From Frankia sp. R82 (GTDB lineage: Bacteria > Actinomycetota > Actinomycetes > Frankiales > Frankiaceae): a DNA stretch of 64,000 bases. The DNA lies in assembly GCF_023716925.1 (NCBI RefSeq), contig NZ_JAMQQG010000047.1, positions 1 to 64,000 of the forward strand, read 5' to 3'. Numbering within the stretch: the first letter of the stretch is position 1; the number at the start of each line of letters is the position of its first letter. The notes under the pieces were generated by a model. The model was not told the DNA's origin and did not search any database. It was given only the letters and a program-made list of their open reading frames with translations. This document shows, in pieces, positions 50,448-59,151 of this stretch. The translations under genes and the position numbers were made by a program.

Positions 50448-50476
50448 TTGCGGACGATCGTCAGATGACGTATAGC
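50448..50476 (+). promoter_or_regulatory. Promoter of the repeat-rich winged-helix gene
   Basis: TTGCGG (50448-50453) and TATAGC (50471-50476) are 17 bases apart, close to the vegetative consensus. The start site would fall near 50483, so the GTG at 50487 is leaderless or nearly so; no Shine-Dalgarno sequence is present. Confidence 0.55.
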
Positions 50477-50486
50477 GTCCCGTTTT

Positions 50487-52238
50487 GTGGCTACTGTTGC
50501 TGAGCGGATCCTCGACCAGCTTGCCCAGGTCCCCGAGGGAATGGACGACGGCAGACTGGCCGCCGCGATCGGGGCGAGTCGGGGCACGGTGAACCAGGTC
50601 TGCCGCCGGCTCGTCCAGTCCGGCCAGCTCAGCCGCGCTCCCGGGGACGGCGGTCGGATCGTGAACCGCCTGGCCACGGCCCCCACGGCCCCCACAGCCC
50701 CGCCGGCCGCACCCGTACTCCCGACGATTCCGCCCCCTGCCGCCGCGTCAGACCAGCTCCCGGCTCCGGACGGGCTTGCGGCTCACGTCCCGGATGGGCT
50801 TGCCGTGCCGGTCTCGGACGGCCCTGCTGCGCCGGTTGCGGATGAGCTCGCCGCGCCGGCTTTGGGCGTGCTCCTGACCCCGGCTCCGGACGCGTCCCAG
50901 GCCGCCGAACCAGATGACAGGCCTCGCACCGCACCCGAGCTGCCCGAGGCTCTCGCCCTGGCCGAGGCACCCGAGGAAGCTGCACCGGTCGAAGCAGTCG
51001 TCACGCCCTTGCCCCCCGCGTCGGTCGAACCCATTGTCGATCACCCGGTAGCGGCCCCCGCCGCCGCCGAGCTACCGCAACCGGCGACGTTCGCGCCGGA
51101 GGTTCCGCCGGTCCAGGTAGAACTGGTCGAGGCAGCGGGGTCCGAGCTGCCGTCCTTCGAAGCGCCTTCCCTCAAGGCGCCTTCCCTCAAGGCGCTGTCG
51201 TCCGAGGTGCCGGAGCCCGAGGTGCCGGAGCCCGAGGTGCCGGAGCCCGAGGTGCCGGAGCCCGGGGTGCCGCCGGTCGAGGCAGCGCAGGCGGAGACAT
51301 CGGGGTCTGAGGCGCTGCCGTCCAGGGGATTGCCGGTTGAGGCGGAACCGGTTGAGGCGGAACCGGCTGAGGTAGCGCTGGCTGAGCCGGGCGCGGCTGA
51401 GTCAGTTGCGGCAGAGCCGGGCATCGCGGGACCGGACGAGTCGATCGTGGACCAGGCCACAGCTGCTGAGCCGAGCGAGCTCGTCGTGGCTGGGCCGGTC
51501 ACGGACCAGGTAGCGGCGGCAGAGGCGGCCGAGGAACAGCCGGCTGCGCCGGTCGCAACGGGGCCTGGCCGGGTGGTGGCTCTGCCGGTCAGGGCGGCGG
51601 GGACTGGTCCATCCGAGGACACCGTGGCCGCGATCGGGCAGGCCTTGGCAGCACTTGACGAGGCGATGGCGAAGCTTGGCACCATCGCGTCCGCTCCGCC
51701 TGGGTCGGCACCCACGGGGGCGTTGCACACCGCAGCGACGTCCGGGCCGGCGATACCGTCAGTGACGACAGCCACGGGTTCGGCACCGTCGGGTGCCGCG
51801 CCAGCACGGATGACCGACGTCGGCGGTACGGTGTCCGAGCCCGCCGACCGGACCGAGTTCAAGCCATCGATCCCGGGCACCGACAGTGAAGTCGGGCCTG
51901 TGGGCGGTGGGCCGGCGTACGTTGGCTCGAACGGTGCCGGATCGATCGGTACCGCCTCGAACCACGGTGGGTCGGGCGGTAGCGGATCGACCAGCAGCGG
52001 GTCGAACGACGGTGGGACGAACGGCCTTCGGCCGCCCGGCGTCGGGACCAGCCCCGTCGGGAGCGAGGGCGCCGTGAACAGCGACGCCGGGTACGGGGAG
52101 ACCGGGGCCGCAGACGACAGGCCGGCGGACACCGGGGCGGACGCCTCGTCCGGCCAGGGCACGCCCGTGGACAACGGGAGCGTGCCCCCGGTACGTCGAC
52201 GCTGGTGGCGCCGCATGTTTGTCCGCAACACAGGATGA
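50487..52238 (+). CDS. Winged-helix protein with long Glu/Pro/Ala/Val repeat region
   Basis: The frame has 583 residues from GTG 50487. Residues 1-62 form a winged helix (RILDQLAQVPEGMDDGRLAAAIGASRGTVNQVCRRLVQSGQLSRAPGDGGRIVNRL). The rest is low complexity: Ala/Pro-rich to about 230, then tandem EVPEPEVPEPEVPEP and VEAEPVEAEPAE units, then Gly/Ser/Asn-rich segments (SNGAGSIGTASNHGGSGGSGS), and a basic, Trp-containing end (RRRWWRRMFVRN). No standard regulator has this layout. The acidic elastic middle with a basic end recalls surface or nucleoid linker proteins, but no function is assigned. It is followed by the branched-chain-type binding lipoprotein. Confidence 0.7.
   Translation: MATVAERILDQLAQVPEGMDDGRLAAAIGASRGTVNQVCRRLVQSGQLSRAPGDGGRIVNRLATAPTAPTAPPAAPVLPTIPPPAAASDQLPAPDGLAAHVPDGLAVPVSDGPAAPVADELAAPALGVLLTPAPDASQAAEPDDRPRTAPELPEALALAEAPEEAAPVEAVVTPLPPASVEPIVDHPVAAPAAAELPQPATFAPEVPPVQVELVEAAGSELPSFEAPSLKAPSLKALSSEVPEPEVPEPEVPEPEVPEPGVPPVEAAQAETSGSEALPSRGLPVEAEPVEAEPAEVALAEPGAAESVAAEPGIAGPDESIVDQATAAEPSELVVAGPVTDQVAAAEAAEEQPAAPVATGPGRVVALPVRAAGTGPSEDTVAAIGQALAALDEAMAKLGTIASAPPGSAPTGALHTAATSGPAIPSVTTATGSAPSGAAPARMTDVGGTVSEPADRTEFKPSIPGTDSEVGPVGGGPAYVGSNGAGSIGTASNHGGSGGSGSTSSGSNDGGTNGLRPPGVGTSPVGSEGAVNSDAGYGETGAADDRPADTGADASSGQGTPVDNGSVPPVRRRWWRRMFVRNTG
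51203..51270 (+). repeat. 15-base in-frame tandem repeat (EVPEP units)
   Basis: Four copies of gaggtgccggagccc, the last with one change, encode repeated Glu-Val-Pro-Glu-Pro inside the winged-helix repeat protein. A preceding caaggcgccttccct duplication (51165-51190) has the same unit length. Confidence 0.88.
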
Positions 52239-52347
52239 TGTAACTGTGCGTAGTCTACGGTGGCATCGGCGCCGCCGTCAGGACGACGTGTCGAGGACGT
52301 CGACCCGGTTGTGCAGGTCGCGCGTCACCGATCTACCAGGGGAGATC

Positions 52348-53706
52348 ATGTCCATGCGAGCGAAGCCGCTCGTCGCCGTCGTCGTCCTGTCGTCGTTGGC
52401 GCTTGTCGCCTGCGGTAGCCGGGCTGGGAGCACCGGCTCCGGTACGACGGCCTCCAACGCACCGACGAGTGCGTCGAACAACACCGCATCTGACGTGGGA
52501 GTGACGCCCACGGAGATAAAAGTCGGGTCGATCGCTGGCCTGAGCAGTGGCTTCGGCCCGGACACGTTCTCGGCGTCGCTGTACGGGGCGCGAGCCTACT
52601 TCAAGGCTCTCAACGCCGCCGGCGGGGTCAACGGTCGCCAGGTCAACCTCGTCGAATGCGACGACAAGGGCTCGGGCGAGGAGAACGCCAACTGTGCCCA
52701 CAAGCTCGTGGACGACCAGAAGGTCTTCGCGCTGGCGGGCGTGACGGCCTTCAGCTACGGGGGCGCGCAGTACATCAACTCCAAGGGCGTCCCGGACATC
52801 GGCGGCCAGCCCGTCGACAACTCCTACGACCAGTACCCGCACCTGTACTCGATCTACGGCAGCTACTACCCGCGGAACGGTTCGCGTCCCGGCTACAACG
52901 GAACGCTGTACGCGGGCACCGAGATCTACCGCTGGTTCAAGAACAACCTGCATTCCAAGGTTGCCGGTGTCGTCTACTACAACGTCGCCCAGTCGCAGCG
53001 GTATGCCACGTCGATCGTGAACGGTCTGGAGAAGGAGGGCTACACGGTCGTCAAGGAGGAGATCAACCTTGGCGCCCCGGCGTGGGACTCCGCCGTGCTC
53101 GACCTGAAGCGCCGTGGCGTCCAGGTGGTTTTCGACGCGATGGATGACGGCGGCAACGCCCAGCTGTGCAACTCGATCGAAAGTCAGCGGATGCCGCTGC
53201 AGGCCAAGGTAGCCACTGCCCAGGGCATGGCGAACAACATCGGCCAGATCTACAGCGCGTCGCCGAACTGCCGTAACGCGATCTATGCGACGAGCGGGTC
53301 CGCGAACTACTCGGACACCTCGATTCCGGCAATCGCCCAGTACCAGAAGGACCTGCAGGCCGCGGCACCCGACCGGGTCGCCAAGGAGAACCTGTGGATG
53401 CTGGAGGGCTACGCGTCGGCCCAGTGGCTGACCGATGCCATCCGTTCCTGCGGTGCGGACGTGACCCGCAAGTGCGTCGAGGCGTTCATGAACAACGGCA
53501 AGGGCTATGACGGTCACGGTCTGCTCATCCCGACCAACCGCGTGTTCACCCACGACGCGACCCCCCCGACGCAGGAGCACAACTGCCTGAACGTCACCCG
53601 TTGGCAGGACTCGGCCAACGGTGGCAAGGGCGGCTGGGTCAGCCAGGTCAAGGACATGAACACCAACTGCTTCGACGTCCCCAACCTGCCCTACTCCGCC
53701 GGCTGA
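52348..53706 (+). CDS. Branched-chain-amino-acid-type ABC substrate-binding lipoprotein
   Basis: This gives 452 residues from ATG 52348 with AGGGGAG three bases upstream; ATG 52354 at nine bases is as likely. It starts with a lipoprotein signal: MSMRAKPLVAVVVLSSLALVAC, lipobox LVAC, Cys22. A Ser/Thr/Asn-rich linker precedes TPTEIKVGSIAGLSSGF, typical of the type I periplasmic-binding (LivJ/Peripla_BP_6) fold, with YFKALNAAGGVNGRQVNLVECDD and KVAGVVYYNVAQSQRYATSIVNGLEKEGYTVVKEE. Ligands of the class are amino acids, amides, urea and similar small molecules. The matching transporter genes lie 0.8 kb away on the other strand, beyond a strong terminator. Confidence 0.9.
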   Translation: MSMRAKPLVAVVVLSSLALVACGSRAGSTGSGTTASNAPTSASNNTASDVGVTPTEIKVGSIAGLSSGFGPDTFSASLYGARAYFKALNAAGGVNGRQVNLVECDDKGSGEENANCAHKLVDDQKVFALAGVTAFSYGGAQYINSKGVPDIGGQPVDNSYDQYPHLYSIYGSYYPRNGSRPGYNGTLYAGTEIYRWFKNNLHSKVAGVVYYNVAQSQRYATSIVNGLEKEGYTVVKEEINLGAPAWDSAVLDLKRRGVQVVFDAMDDGGNAQLCNSIESQRMPLQAKVATAQGMANNIGQIYSASPNCRNAIYATSGSANYSDTSIPAIAQYQKDLQAAAPDRVAKENLWMLEGYASAQWLTDAIRSCGADVTRKCVEAFMNNGKGYDGHGLLIPTNRVFTHDATPPTQEHNCLNVTRWQDSANGGKGGWVSQVKDMNTNCFDVPNLPYSAG

Positions 53707-53780
53707 CCCCACGCCGCCAGAACCACCGCACTGCCAGAACCACCGCACCGAGAGCACCAGCAGAGCTGTATGCGATGGCC

Positions 53781-53845
53781 TGACAACCGGGCCCCGATCG
53801 GACCCCGCGACCTGCGCGGTGGCTCCAGGTCGGGGCCCGTTGTCA
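53781..53845 (+). terminator. Strong terminator hairpin after the binding-lipoprotein gene
   Basis: tgacaaccgggccccga (53781-53797) pairs with tcggggcccgttgtca (53830-53845) with a single-base bulge and a 32-base loop that can itself pair. It follows the lipoprotein stop by 75 bases. No U-tract follows. Confidence 0.8.
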
Positions 53846-53941
53846 TGCACGGCAGGCTCCTGCTCGGACAGGCAGGGACGACGGAGCAAACGCGGGCGCG
53901 CCGGCACGGCGATATCGGACGGAGCGCGACGGCCGTGCGCG

Positions 53942-54202
53942 TCACCCACGATGTGGCGGGCACGCGGCCGTGCGATGGTGCGGCCTTCGCCGAATCTCCT
54001 GCGCACTGCGCGTACCAGGACGGGGAGCGCCGGCTGTCTGGGTGTCCTGGTCAGGACGGGCCCCGGCCGGATTCCCACCGGACGGTTCGTCGGTGGCAGC
54101 ATCGTGGATGACGGTGTGTCCGCGGGCCGCCAACAGGTGCCCACGCGTGGTCTTGCCGGCACCAGGGGCGCCAGTGAGGACGTACCGGCGGATGGGTACC
54201 GC
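53942..54202 (-). pseudogene. Remnant of an AAA-type P-loop NTPase
   Basis: On the minus strand the frame reads RRYVLTGAPGAGKTTRG, then LLAARGHTVIHDAATDEPS. This matches the N-terminus of actinobacterial ATPases with the pattern RYVLTGAPGAGKT and HxVVEEAATD (AAA_28-like), complete with Walker A. After about 45 residues the sequence turns into unrelated Arg/Pro-rich residues and stops at 53942. No start codon with a ribosome-binding site precedes it; instead there is a 12-base tandem repeat. It looks like a 5' fragment left by deletion. Confidence 0.55.
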
Positions 54203-54205
54203 TTG

Positions 54206-54241
54206 GCCCTAGACCGGGCCCTAGACCGGGCCCTAGACCGG
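54206..54241 (+). repeat. 12-base tandem repeat (gccctagaccgg x3)
   Basis: Three exact units abut the 5' side of the P-loop pseudogene, where its start codon and promoter should be. Confidence 0.9.
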
Positions 54242-54544
54242 GCCCGGTCGGATGCATCAGGATCAGCCGTGGAAGAGGGCGATGGTGCGATCGGCGTGGC
54301 TGGTCACGGCGGTCAAGAACTTACGTCCCATCAGGCCTGACCTCCCCAGACGCGGGGAGCCGGATCCGATCCGCGGCCCACCCTTCGCGTGATCGACGAT
54401 CAGCCGGTCTGACCGGCGGCACGGCGACCATCTGGCCTCAGCCACCACCGCCACGTCGGAGCGAGCAGCCAGCCAGGTCCGACCGATGAGCCAGCCAGCC
54501 AGATAGCGCGAGCAGCGGGCGGCCAGTCAGGACCGAGGAGGGCA

Positions 54545-55240
54545 TCAGACCGAGGCGGCGGCGGTGTAGGTGGCGAACTCGGCGGGGGGACCGAGAAAGG
54601 AGCGTTCGCCGCGGTGCAGGACGTAGACCAGGTCGGACATGGCCAGCGCCTGCTCGGTGTACTGGTCGGCGAGCAGCACGGTCGTGCCGGATGCGGCGAC
54701 CGTTGCCAGCCAGCCGAACAGGTCGGCGGCGACCTTGGGGGACAGGCCGAGAGACAGCTCGTCCACCATGAGCACCGACGGGCGGGCCAGCAGGGCCCGG
54801 GCCAGCGCCAGCATCCGGCGCTCACCGCCGGACATGGAACCGGCCCGCTGGGAGAGCCGCTCCTTCAACCGGGGAAACGACTCCAGCGCCGGGGTGATGT
54901 CCGGGTGCCCGCTGGCCTCCGCGATGATCTGCAGGTTGTCGCGGACGGACAGGGTGGCGAACACCGCCCGCTCATCGGGCACCAGCATGAGCCCGCGCCG
55001 GGCCCGGTCGACGGTGGACATCCGGGTGATGTCCTCGCCGCGCCAGGTCAGGGTGCCCGAGCGCAGTGGGATCAGACCAGCCAGTACCCGCAGCGTGGTG
55101 GACTTGCCGGCGCCGTTGGTGCCGAGCAGCGCCGTCACCTTGCCGGCGGGCAGGGCCAGGTCGATGCCGTGCAACACCTCGACGGTGCCGTAGCCGGCGC
55201 GCGCGCCGGAGAGCTCCAGCTCCGCGGTGACCGAAGTCAT
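54545..55240 (-). CDS. LivF-type ABC transporter ATP-binding protein
   Basis: The 231-residue protein has a full ABC ATPase: Walker A GTNGAGKST, Q-loop near LVPDERAVFATLSV, signature MSGGERRMLALARALLA, Walker B VLMVDELSLGL and the D-loop. ELSGARAGYGTVEVLHGIDLALPAGKVTALLG is typical of LivF, the smaller of the two ATPases of branched-chain amino acid/urea-type importers. Usual LivF has LLDEPSLGL; here Pro is replaced (VDELSLGL), which is rare but seen. Its start overlaps the upstream LivG gene by four bases. It is the last gene of the operon. Confidence 0.93.
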   Translation of the reverse strand: MTSVTAELELSGARAGYGTVEVLHGIDLALPAGKVTALLGTNGAGKSTTLRVLAGLIPLRSGTLTWRGEDITRMSTVDRARRGLMLVPDERAVFATLSVRDNLQIIAEASGHPDITPALESFPRLKERLSQRAGSMSGGERRMLALARALLARPSVLMVDELSLGLSPKVAADLFGWLATVAASGTTVLLADQYTEQALAMSDLVYVLHRGERSFLGPPAEFATYTAAASV

Positions 55241-56085
55241 GATCCCTCCCGGGCCTGGCCGGCGGCGGCGAGCGGTGCCTGGGCCAGGTACACCGACCGG
55301 ACGGTCGGGTTGTCACGGACGGTCTGCGGGTCGCCCGAGGCGACCACCTTGCCGCCGACCATGGCATAGACCTGGTCGACGACAGAGAAGACCAGGTCGA
55401 CGTCGTGGTCGACGATGAGGATGCCGACCCCGCGATCGGCGGTCTGGCGCAGGAGCTGGGAGAGCTTGGCGGTCTCGGCGTTGTCGAGCCCGCTGGCCGG
55501 CTCGTCGAGCAGGAGGATGTCCGGCTGGGCGCACAGGGCCCGGGCGAACTCCACCAGCCGCAGCGCGCCGGTCGGCAGCGTGCCGGCGATGGTGTCGCAG
55601 AGGTCGGCCAGGCCGAGGGAGGCCAGTACCTCCTCGACGACCTGGTCCACCGGCCCCTTGGGCGCGAGCCCGGTGCGTTCCAGCAGGCCCGCCACAGTGC
55701 GGCTGATCCGGCCCCGGCCCTGTGCTGAGAGGCCGAGCAGGCCGCCGGCGTAGTCGCGGCGACGGTTCTCGGCGCCGACGAGGAGGTTGTCCGCCACGGT
55801 AAGGGTGGGAAACAGGGACGGCACCTGGAAGGTCTGCACCAGGCCACGCCGGGAACGGATGTCCGGGCGCATCCGGGTGATATCGGTCGTGCCCAGCAGC
55901 ACCTGGCCCTCGTCGGGCTGCTCGACCCCGGTGAGCAGGCTGAACAGTGTCGACTTGCCGGCGCCGTTCGGCCCGATCAGACCGGTGATCATTCCGGGTG
56001 GGGCGACGAGGTCGACATGGTCGACCGCCGTCAGGCCGCCGTAGCGGCGTACCAGGCCCACGCCCTGCAGCACTCCGCGGCTCAT
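55237..56085 (-). CDS. LivG-type ABC transporter ATP-binding protein
   Basis: This gives 282 residues from ATG 56085 (the frame is open 850 bases further 5' only as a shadow of the permease). Walker A GPNGAGKST, the LivG-specific insertion before the signature (RRRDYAGGLLGLSAQGRGRISRT), LPTGALRLVEFARAL in place of the usual LSGGQ-type signature, Walker B ILLLDEPASGLDN and the VDHDVDLVFSVVDQVYAM H-loop are visible. The altered signature (LPTGALRLVE) is typical of LivG, which normally has LPYGxQRRLE. It overlaps both neighbours by four bases, so the operon is tightly coupled. Confidence 0.93.
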   Translation of the reverse strand: MSRGVLQGVGLVRRYGGLTAVDHVDLVAPPGMITGLIGPNGAGKSTLFSLLTGVEQPDEGQVLLGTTDITRMRPDIRSRRGLVQTFQVPSLFPTLTVADNLLVGAENRRRDYAGGLLGLSAQGRGRISRTVAGLLERTGLAPKGPVDQVVEEVLASLGLADLCDTIAGTLPTGALRLVEFARALCAQPDILLLDEPASGLDNAETAKLSQLLRQTADRGVGILIVDHDVDLVFSVVDQVYAMVGGKVVASGDPQTVRDNPTVRSVYLAQAPLAAAGQAREGS

Positions 56086-58379
56086 CGCCAACCCCCCGCC
56101 TGCGTCGTCGGACCCGGACCTGATATCGGCTCGCCTGGCCCGCCTGAACTGCCCGTGCCGGCGGCCGTTCCCACCAGGTCCGGTCCGCCGGCCGGCGCGG
56201 CGGCGTGGGTCACCTGGCCCGCCTGGCCGGCGGCGTACTGGGCGACGGCGGCCACGAGGGCGGCGCCGAACGGGGTGGGTGCCGGCGCGCCCGCGAGGGG
56301 GCCATAGGAGCCGGAGACGGCGGGCCAGCGCGGAACGTGGCCCGAGCGGGCCGCACCCAGGGTCGCCCCGATGCCGGGCAGCCCGCTGTTGCCGACGATG
56401 CCGGTGGTCGCCGGCAGATAGCCGACGGCCGAGATGCGCACCGGCACCGGCCGGGGGGCGCGCTGGTTGGGATCGACGAAGCTGTCGGCGAGGTACTGGG
56501 CGAGCAGTCGCAGCACGCCGCGCACCGCGGAGGCCAGACCACCGGGCATCCAGCCCAGTGCCAGCGCCAGGATGCCGACCGCCAGCGTCGAGGTGCCGGC
56601 GGGGGCGAGCACGTCGATGGTCACCATGAACGCGGCGGCGACGATGGCGCCGGCGGCGCTGTCGGCACCGAACACCACGACTGCGGTGAACCACAGCAGG
56701 CTCTGCAGCGGCGCGAAGTCGTCGGCGGCGAAGGAGTAGCTGGAGTGCACCAGCAGCGCCCCGCCGAGCCCGGCGATCACCGAGGACACGGTGAAGGCGA
56801 GCAGCTTGAGGTTGCGCACGTCGACGCCGATCGCGGCCGCACCGCCGGAGTGGTCGCGCACCGCGAGCAGCGCCCGGCCGAGCCGGCCGTGGTGCAGGTT
56901 GCGCACCACCAGCAGGCCGAGTCCGAGGCACAGCAACTCGAGGACGTAGAAGGCCTTCTCCGACAGTGCGTGGCCAAACGCGGTGAGCGGATCAAGGTAC
57001 AGGCCGCTGGCGAACGTCGGCTGCTCGAAGACGAACCGGCTGACGACCGCGCCAACCGCGAAGGTGGTCAGGGCCAGGGTGAGCCCGCGGCGGCGGATGG
57101 CCGGGTAGCCGGTGATCAGGCCGACCGGGGCCACGAGCAGCGCGCCGACCAGCATCGCCCAGATGCCCGGCAGCGCGGGCAGGCCGAACAGGTCGCCGTT
57201 GGCGAGCTTGAGTGAGAGCAGGGCGCCGAGCCCGGCGAATCCGGCGACACCGAGCGAGATCTGCCCGCTGTACCCGGTTACGATCACCATCGACAGGAAG
57301 ATCAGGGCCAGCGCCGGCACCTGGAAGGCCGAGCGCAGGTCGGAGGGCGCGAACGTAAGCGGGGCGAGCAGCAGCGCGAAGCCGCCGAGCTTGCCGAGGT
57401 AGTCGCGGCGGAACCGGGTCTGGCCGACCCGCCCGGACGGCGGGGCACCCCGGCTCGAGAAACTCGACGTCGCGCCCGAGTCGCCGCTGCCGAGCTCGCG
57501 CAGTTTCGGCACGGCCAGCAGCAGGATCAGCAGCGCGACGATGAACAGGTTCGACTGCAGGACGGTGAGGATCTGCCCGGCGTCGCCGTCCAGGGTGAAC
57601 TGGCGCAGCTCGCTCTGCAGGATCGAGATGCCCAGGGCGGTGAGCACCGCGACCGGCATGCTGGACAGCCGGGCGGCCACGACGACCGCGAACGTCTCCA
57701 GCACCAGCAGGGTCAGGCCGTAGGGGTTGAGCTGAAAGCGGGGCGCGAGCAGGACGCCGGTGAGGCCGGCAAGCGTGGTGCCGGCGGCCCAGCCGGCGGC
57801 TGCCACCCGGTCGGCGGGGACGCCGGAGAGCTCGGCGAGCTGCCGATCGTCGACGACGGCGCGGATCTGGCGGCCGAACGCGGTCCGTGCGCCGATCAGC
57901 CCGATCACGATCGCGAAGACCACGACCATGGCCAGCTCGGCGAGGGCGTCGACACCGATCCGGGTGTCGCCGAACAGCCGCACCGAGTGCGCCGGGAAGA
58001 TGCTCGGTGCGTCGCTGCGTGAACCCAGCCCCCACAGCCCGGCGGTGATGCCAAGGATCAGCACCAGCACGCCCAGGCTTGCCACCAGCGATTCGGCCGC
58101 CGAGGCGCGCCGACGGGCCAGCGGCCGGAAGACCAGCCGTTCCAGCAGCAGGCCGATGCCCGGGGACACCACACCCAGCGCGAGTACGGCGGCCAGCCAG
58201 ATCGGCAGGCCCCACTCGACGACCATCTCCCGGAAGACGTACGCGACCAGCGTGGCGATACCGCCCTGGGCGAGGTTGAGCACCCCGTTGGTGCGGTAGG
58301 TCACCAGCAGGCCGATGCCGGACAGCGCGGCGATCGCGCCGAGCGAGATGCCGGCGAGCCCCAGGTCGATGCTGGTCAC
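56082..58379 (-). CDS. LivH-LivM fused branched-chain-type ABC permease
   Basis: The 765-residue protein starts at GTG 58379. Residues 1-300 are LivH-like: LGAIAALSGIGLLVTYRTNGVLNLAQGGIATLVAYV, then the DDRQLAELSGVPADRVAAAGWAAGTTLAGLTGVL coupling loop. After a Ser/Gly/Arg linker (about 305-325) a LivM-like half follows: LALIFLSMVIVTGYSGQISLGVAGFAGLGALLSLKLA and RDHSGGAAAIGVDVRNLKLLAFTVSSVIAGLGGALLVHSSY. Both permease halves of the importer are thus in one chain, a known but less common arrangement. The last 120 residues (Gly/Ala/Pro-rich) have no membrane segments. It is coupled to LivG by a four-base overlap and lies three bases after the small membrane protein gene. Confidence 0.93.
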   Translation of the reverse strand: MTSIDLGLAGISLGAIAALSGIGLLVTYRTNGVLNLAQGGIATLVAYVFREMVVEWGLPIWLAAVLALGVVSPGIGLLLERLVFRPLARRRASAAESLVASLGVLVLILGITAGLWGLGSRSDAPSIFPAHSVRLFGDTRIGVDALAELAMVVVFAIVIGLIGARTAFGRQIRAVVDDRQLAELSGVPADRVAAAGWAAGTTLAGLTGVLLAPRFQLNPYGLTLLVLETFAVVVAARLSSMPVAVLTALGISILQSELRQFTLDGDAGQILTVLQSNLFIVALLILLLAVPKLRELGSGDSGATSSFSSRGAPPSGRVGQTRFRRDYLGKLGGFALLLAPLTFAPSDLRSAFQVPALALIFLSMVIVTGYSGQISLGVAGFAGLGALLSLKLANGDLFGLPALPGIWAMLVGALLVAPVGLITGYPAIRRRGLTLALTTFAVGAVVSRFVFEQPTFASGLYLDPLTAFGHALSEKAFYVLELLCLGLGLLVVRNLHHGRLGRALLAVRDHSGGAAAIGVDVRNLKLLAFTVSSVIAGLGGALLVHSSYSFAADDFAPLQSLLWFTAVVVFGADSAAGAIVAAAFMVTIDVLAPAGTSTLAVGILALALGWMPGGLASAVRGVLRLLAQYLADSFVDPNQRAPRPVPVRISAVGYLPATTGIVGNSGLPGIGATLGAARSGHVPRWPAVSGSYGPLAGAPAPTPFGAALVAAVAQYAAGQAGQVTHAAAPAGGPDLVGTAAGTGSSGGPGEPISGPGPTTQAGGWR

Positions 58380-58382
58380 TGG

Positions 58383-58808
58383 TCAGCCGTGCCGGCTGGG
58401 TGCCGCGGTGCCGGGGGTGGCTGCATAGGCGTTCTGCTGCGGGTACGCGTCCGCCGCGGGCTTGCTGCCCTCGGCTTCCAGGCCGGTGGTGGCCGCCGCG
58501 ATGATCAGCGAGTGCAGGTCGTCGATCTGAGCGGTCGCCCGGGCCTGTGCGGCCTGGGTTGCCTCGACCCGGTCGGCCACCAGCAGGGCACTGCCGATGA
58601 GCACCAGGGCCAGGCCGCCGAAGCCACCTGATACCACGTATGGTAGCTGCATGGCTACATCCGTTTGCTTGGAGACGCCGAGATAGCAGCCGAGCAGGAG
58701 CACCCCGCCGGCCGCTGCCACCACCCATCCCCGCAGCGCACGGACCACGTCGACCACCAGGCGGGTGGTGGGCCGCGCCTTGCCGGGCCCACCGGTCTGC
58801 TCGTTCAC
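58383..58808 (-). CDS. Small membrane protein heading the Liv-type operon
   Basis: I chose GTG 58808, because GGGGGAG lies six bases upstream; ATG 58823 overlaps that site. The 141-residue protein has two hydrophobic helices (WVVAAAGGVLLLGCYLGVS and YVVSGGFGGLALVLIGSALLVAD), then a helical segment with Ala/Gln (EATQAAQARATAQIDDLHSLI), and a variable tail. No family is recognised. Being three bases before the fused permease, it is likely to be a subunit or accessory of that transporter. Confidence 0.7.
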   Translation of the reverse strand: MNEQTGGPGKARPTTRLVVDVVRALRGWVVAAAGGVLLLGCYLGVSKQTDVAMQLPYVVSGGFGGLALVLIGSALLVADRVEATQAAQARATAQIDDLHSLIIAAATTGLEAEGSKPAADAYPQQNAYAATPGTAAPSRHG

Positions 58809-59151
58809 GTTCGTCTCCCCCATGGAGCGTCTCGTCGTCGGTCGTGCGGGCGTTCCCCCGCTGGCGCCCGTCCCGGCGGATGATCCGGGTCTCGACAGAC
58901 GTCAGATTAGTGCGCGGAGCTGCACAGGCCTGCCGTCGGGTGGCCCAGGGATGTTCCCGGCGAGCTCCGGTGGCACGGGAAGCTTCGTCGCATTCGGAAT
59001 CAGAGGATAGGTCAACCTCCGCGACGAGCCGGATGGTATGTCCGCTCGCGGACAGTGTGCGGCGCAACTGCCGTGATGTCGACCCATGCCGGAGGGCACG
59101 TCGCCGACGCGCTGGCAGCACGCCTCGGACAGCCCGGAGCGTGTCGGCTGG
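58809..59151. promoter_or_regulatory. Upstream region of the Liv-type operon (343 bases)
   Basis: No gene is seen. On the minus strand TTGACC (near 59010-59015) and TAATCT (near 58905-58910) are possible promoter elements, but not with proper mutual spacing, so the start site is undecided. The 59010-58990 segment is A/T-richer than its surroundings. Confidence 0.35.

Larger units (their letters stand above)
53707..54544. other. 838-base stretch with terminator, pseudogene fragment and 12-base repeat
   Basis: No intact gene is seen. It contains a duplicated gccagaaccaccgca (53714-53745), the terminator, the P-loop fragment on the minus strand, a 12-base tandem repeat (54206-54241), and a palindrome gccggtc-t-gaccggc at 54403-54417. 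A minus-strand frame at 54263-54454 (ending MGRKFLTAVTSHADRTIALF and two more residues) resembles the end of a protein but no family is recognised. Confidence 0.6.

Noticed and set aside
52333-54162. 609-codon minus-strand open frame
   Set aside because: It is antisense to the binding lipoprotein, which has a clear lipobox and binding-protein fold; no motif is present in the minus frame.
54263-54454. Minus-strand frame ending in MGRKFLTAVTSHADRTIALF and two residues
   Set aside because: It looks protein-like near its end and could be a transposase or ATPase fragment, but no family is recognised and no start signal is present.
55237-56931. 564-codon frame as a fused LivG protein
   Set aside because: The first 280 codons are a shadow of the permease; LivG proper begins at ATG 56085, with a four-base overlap.
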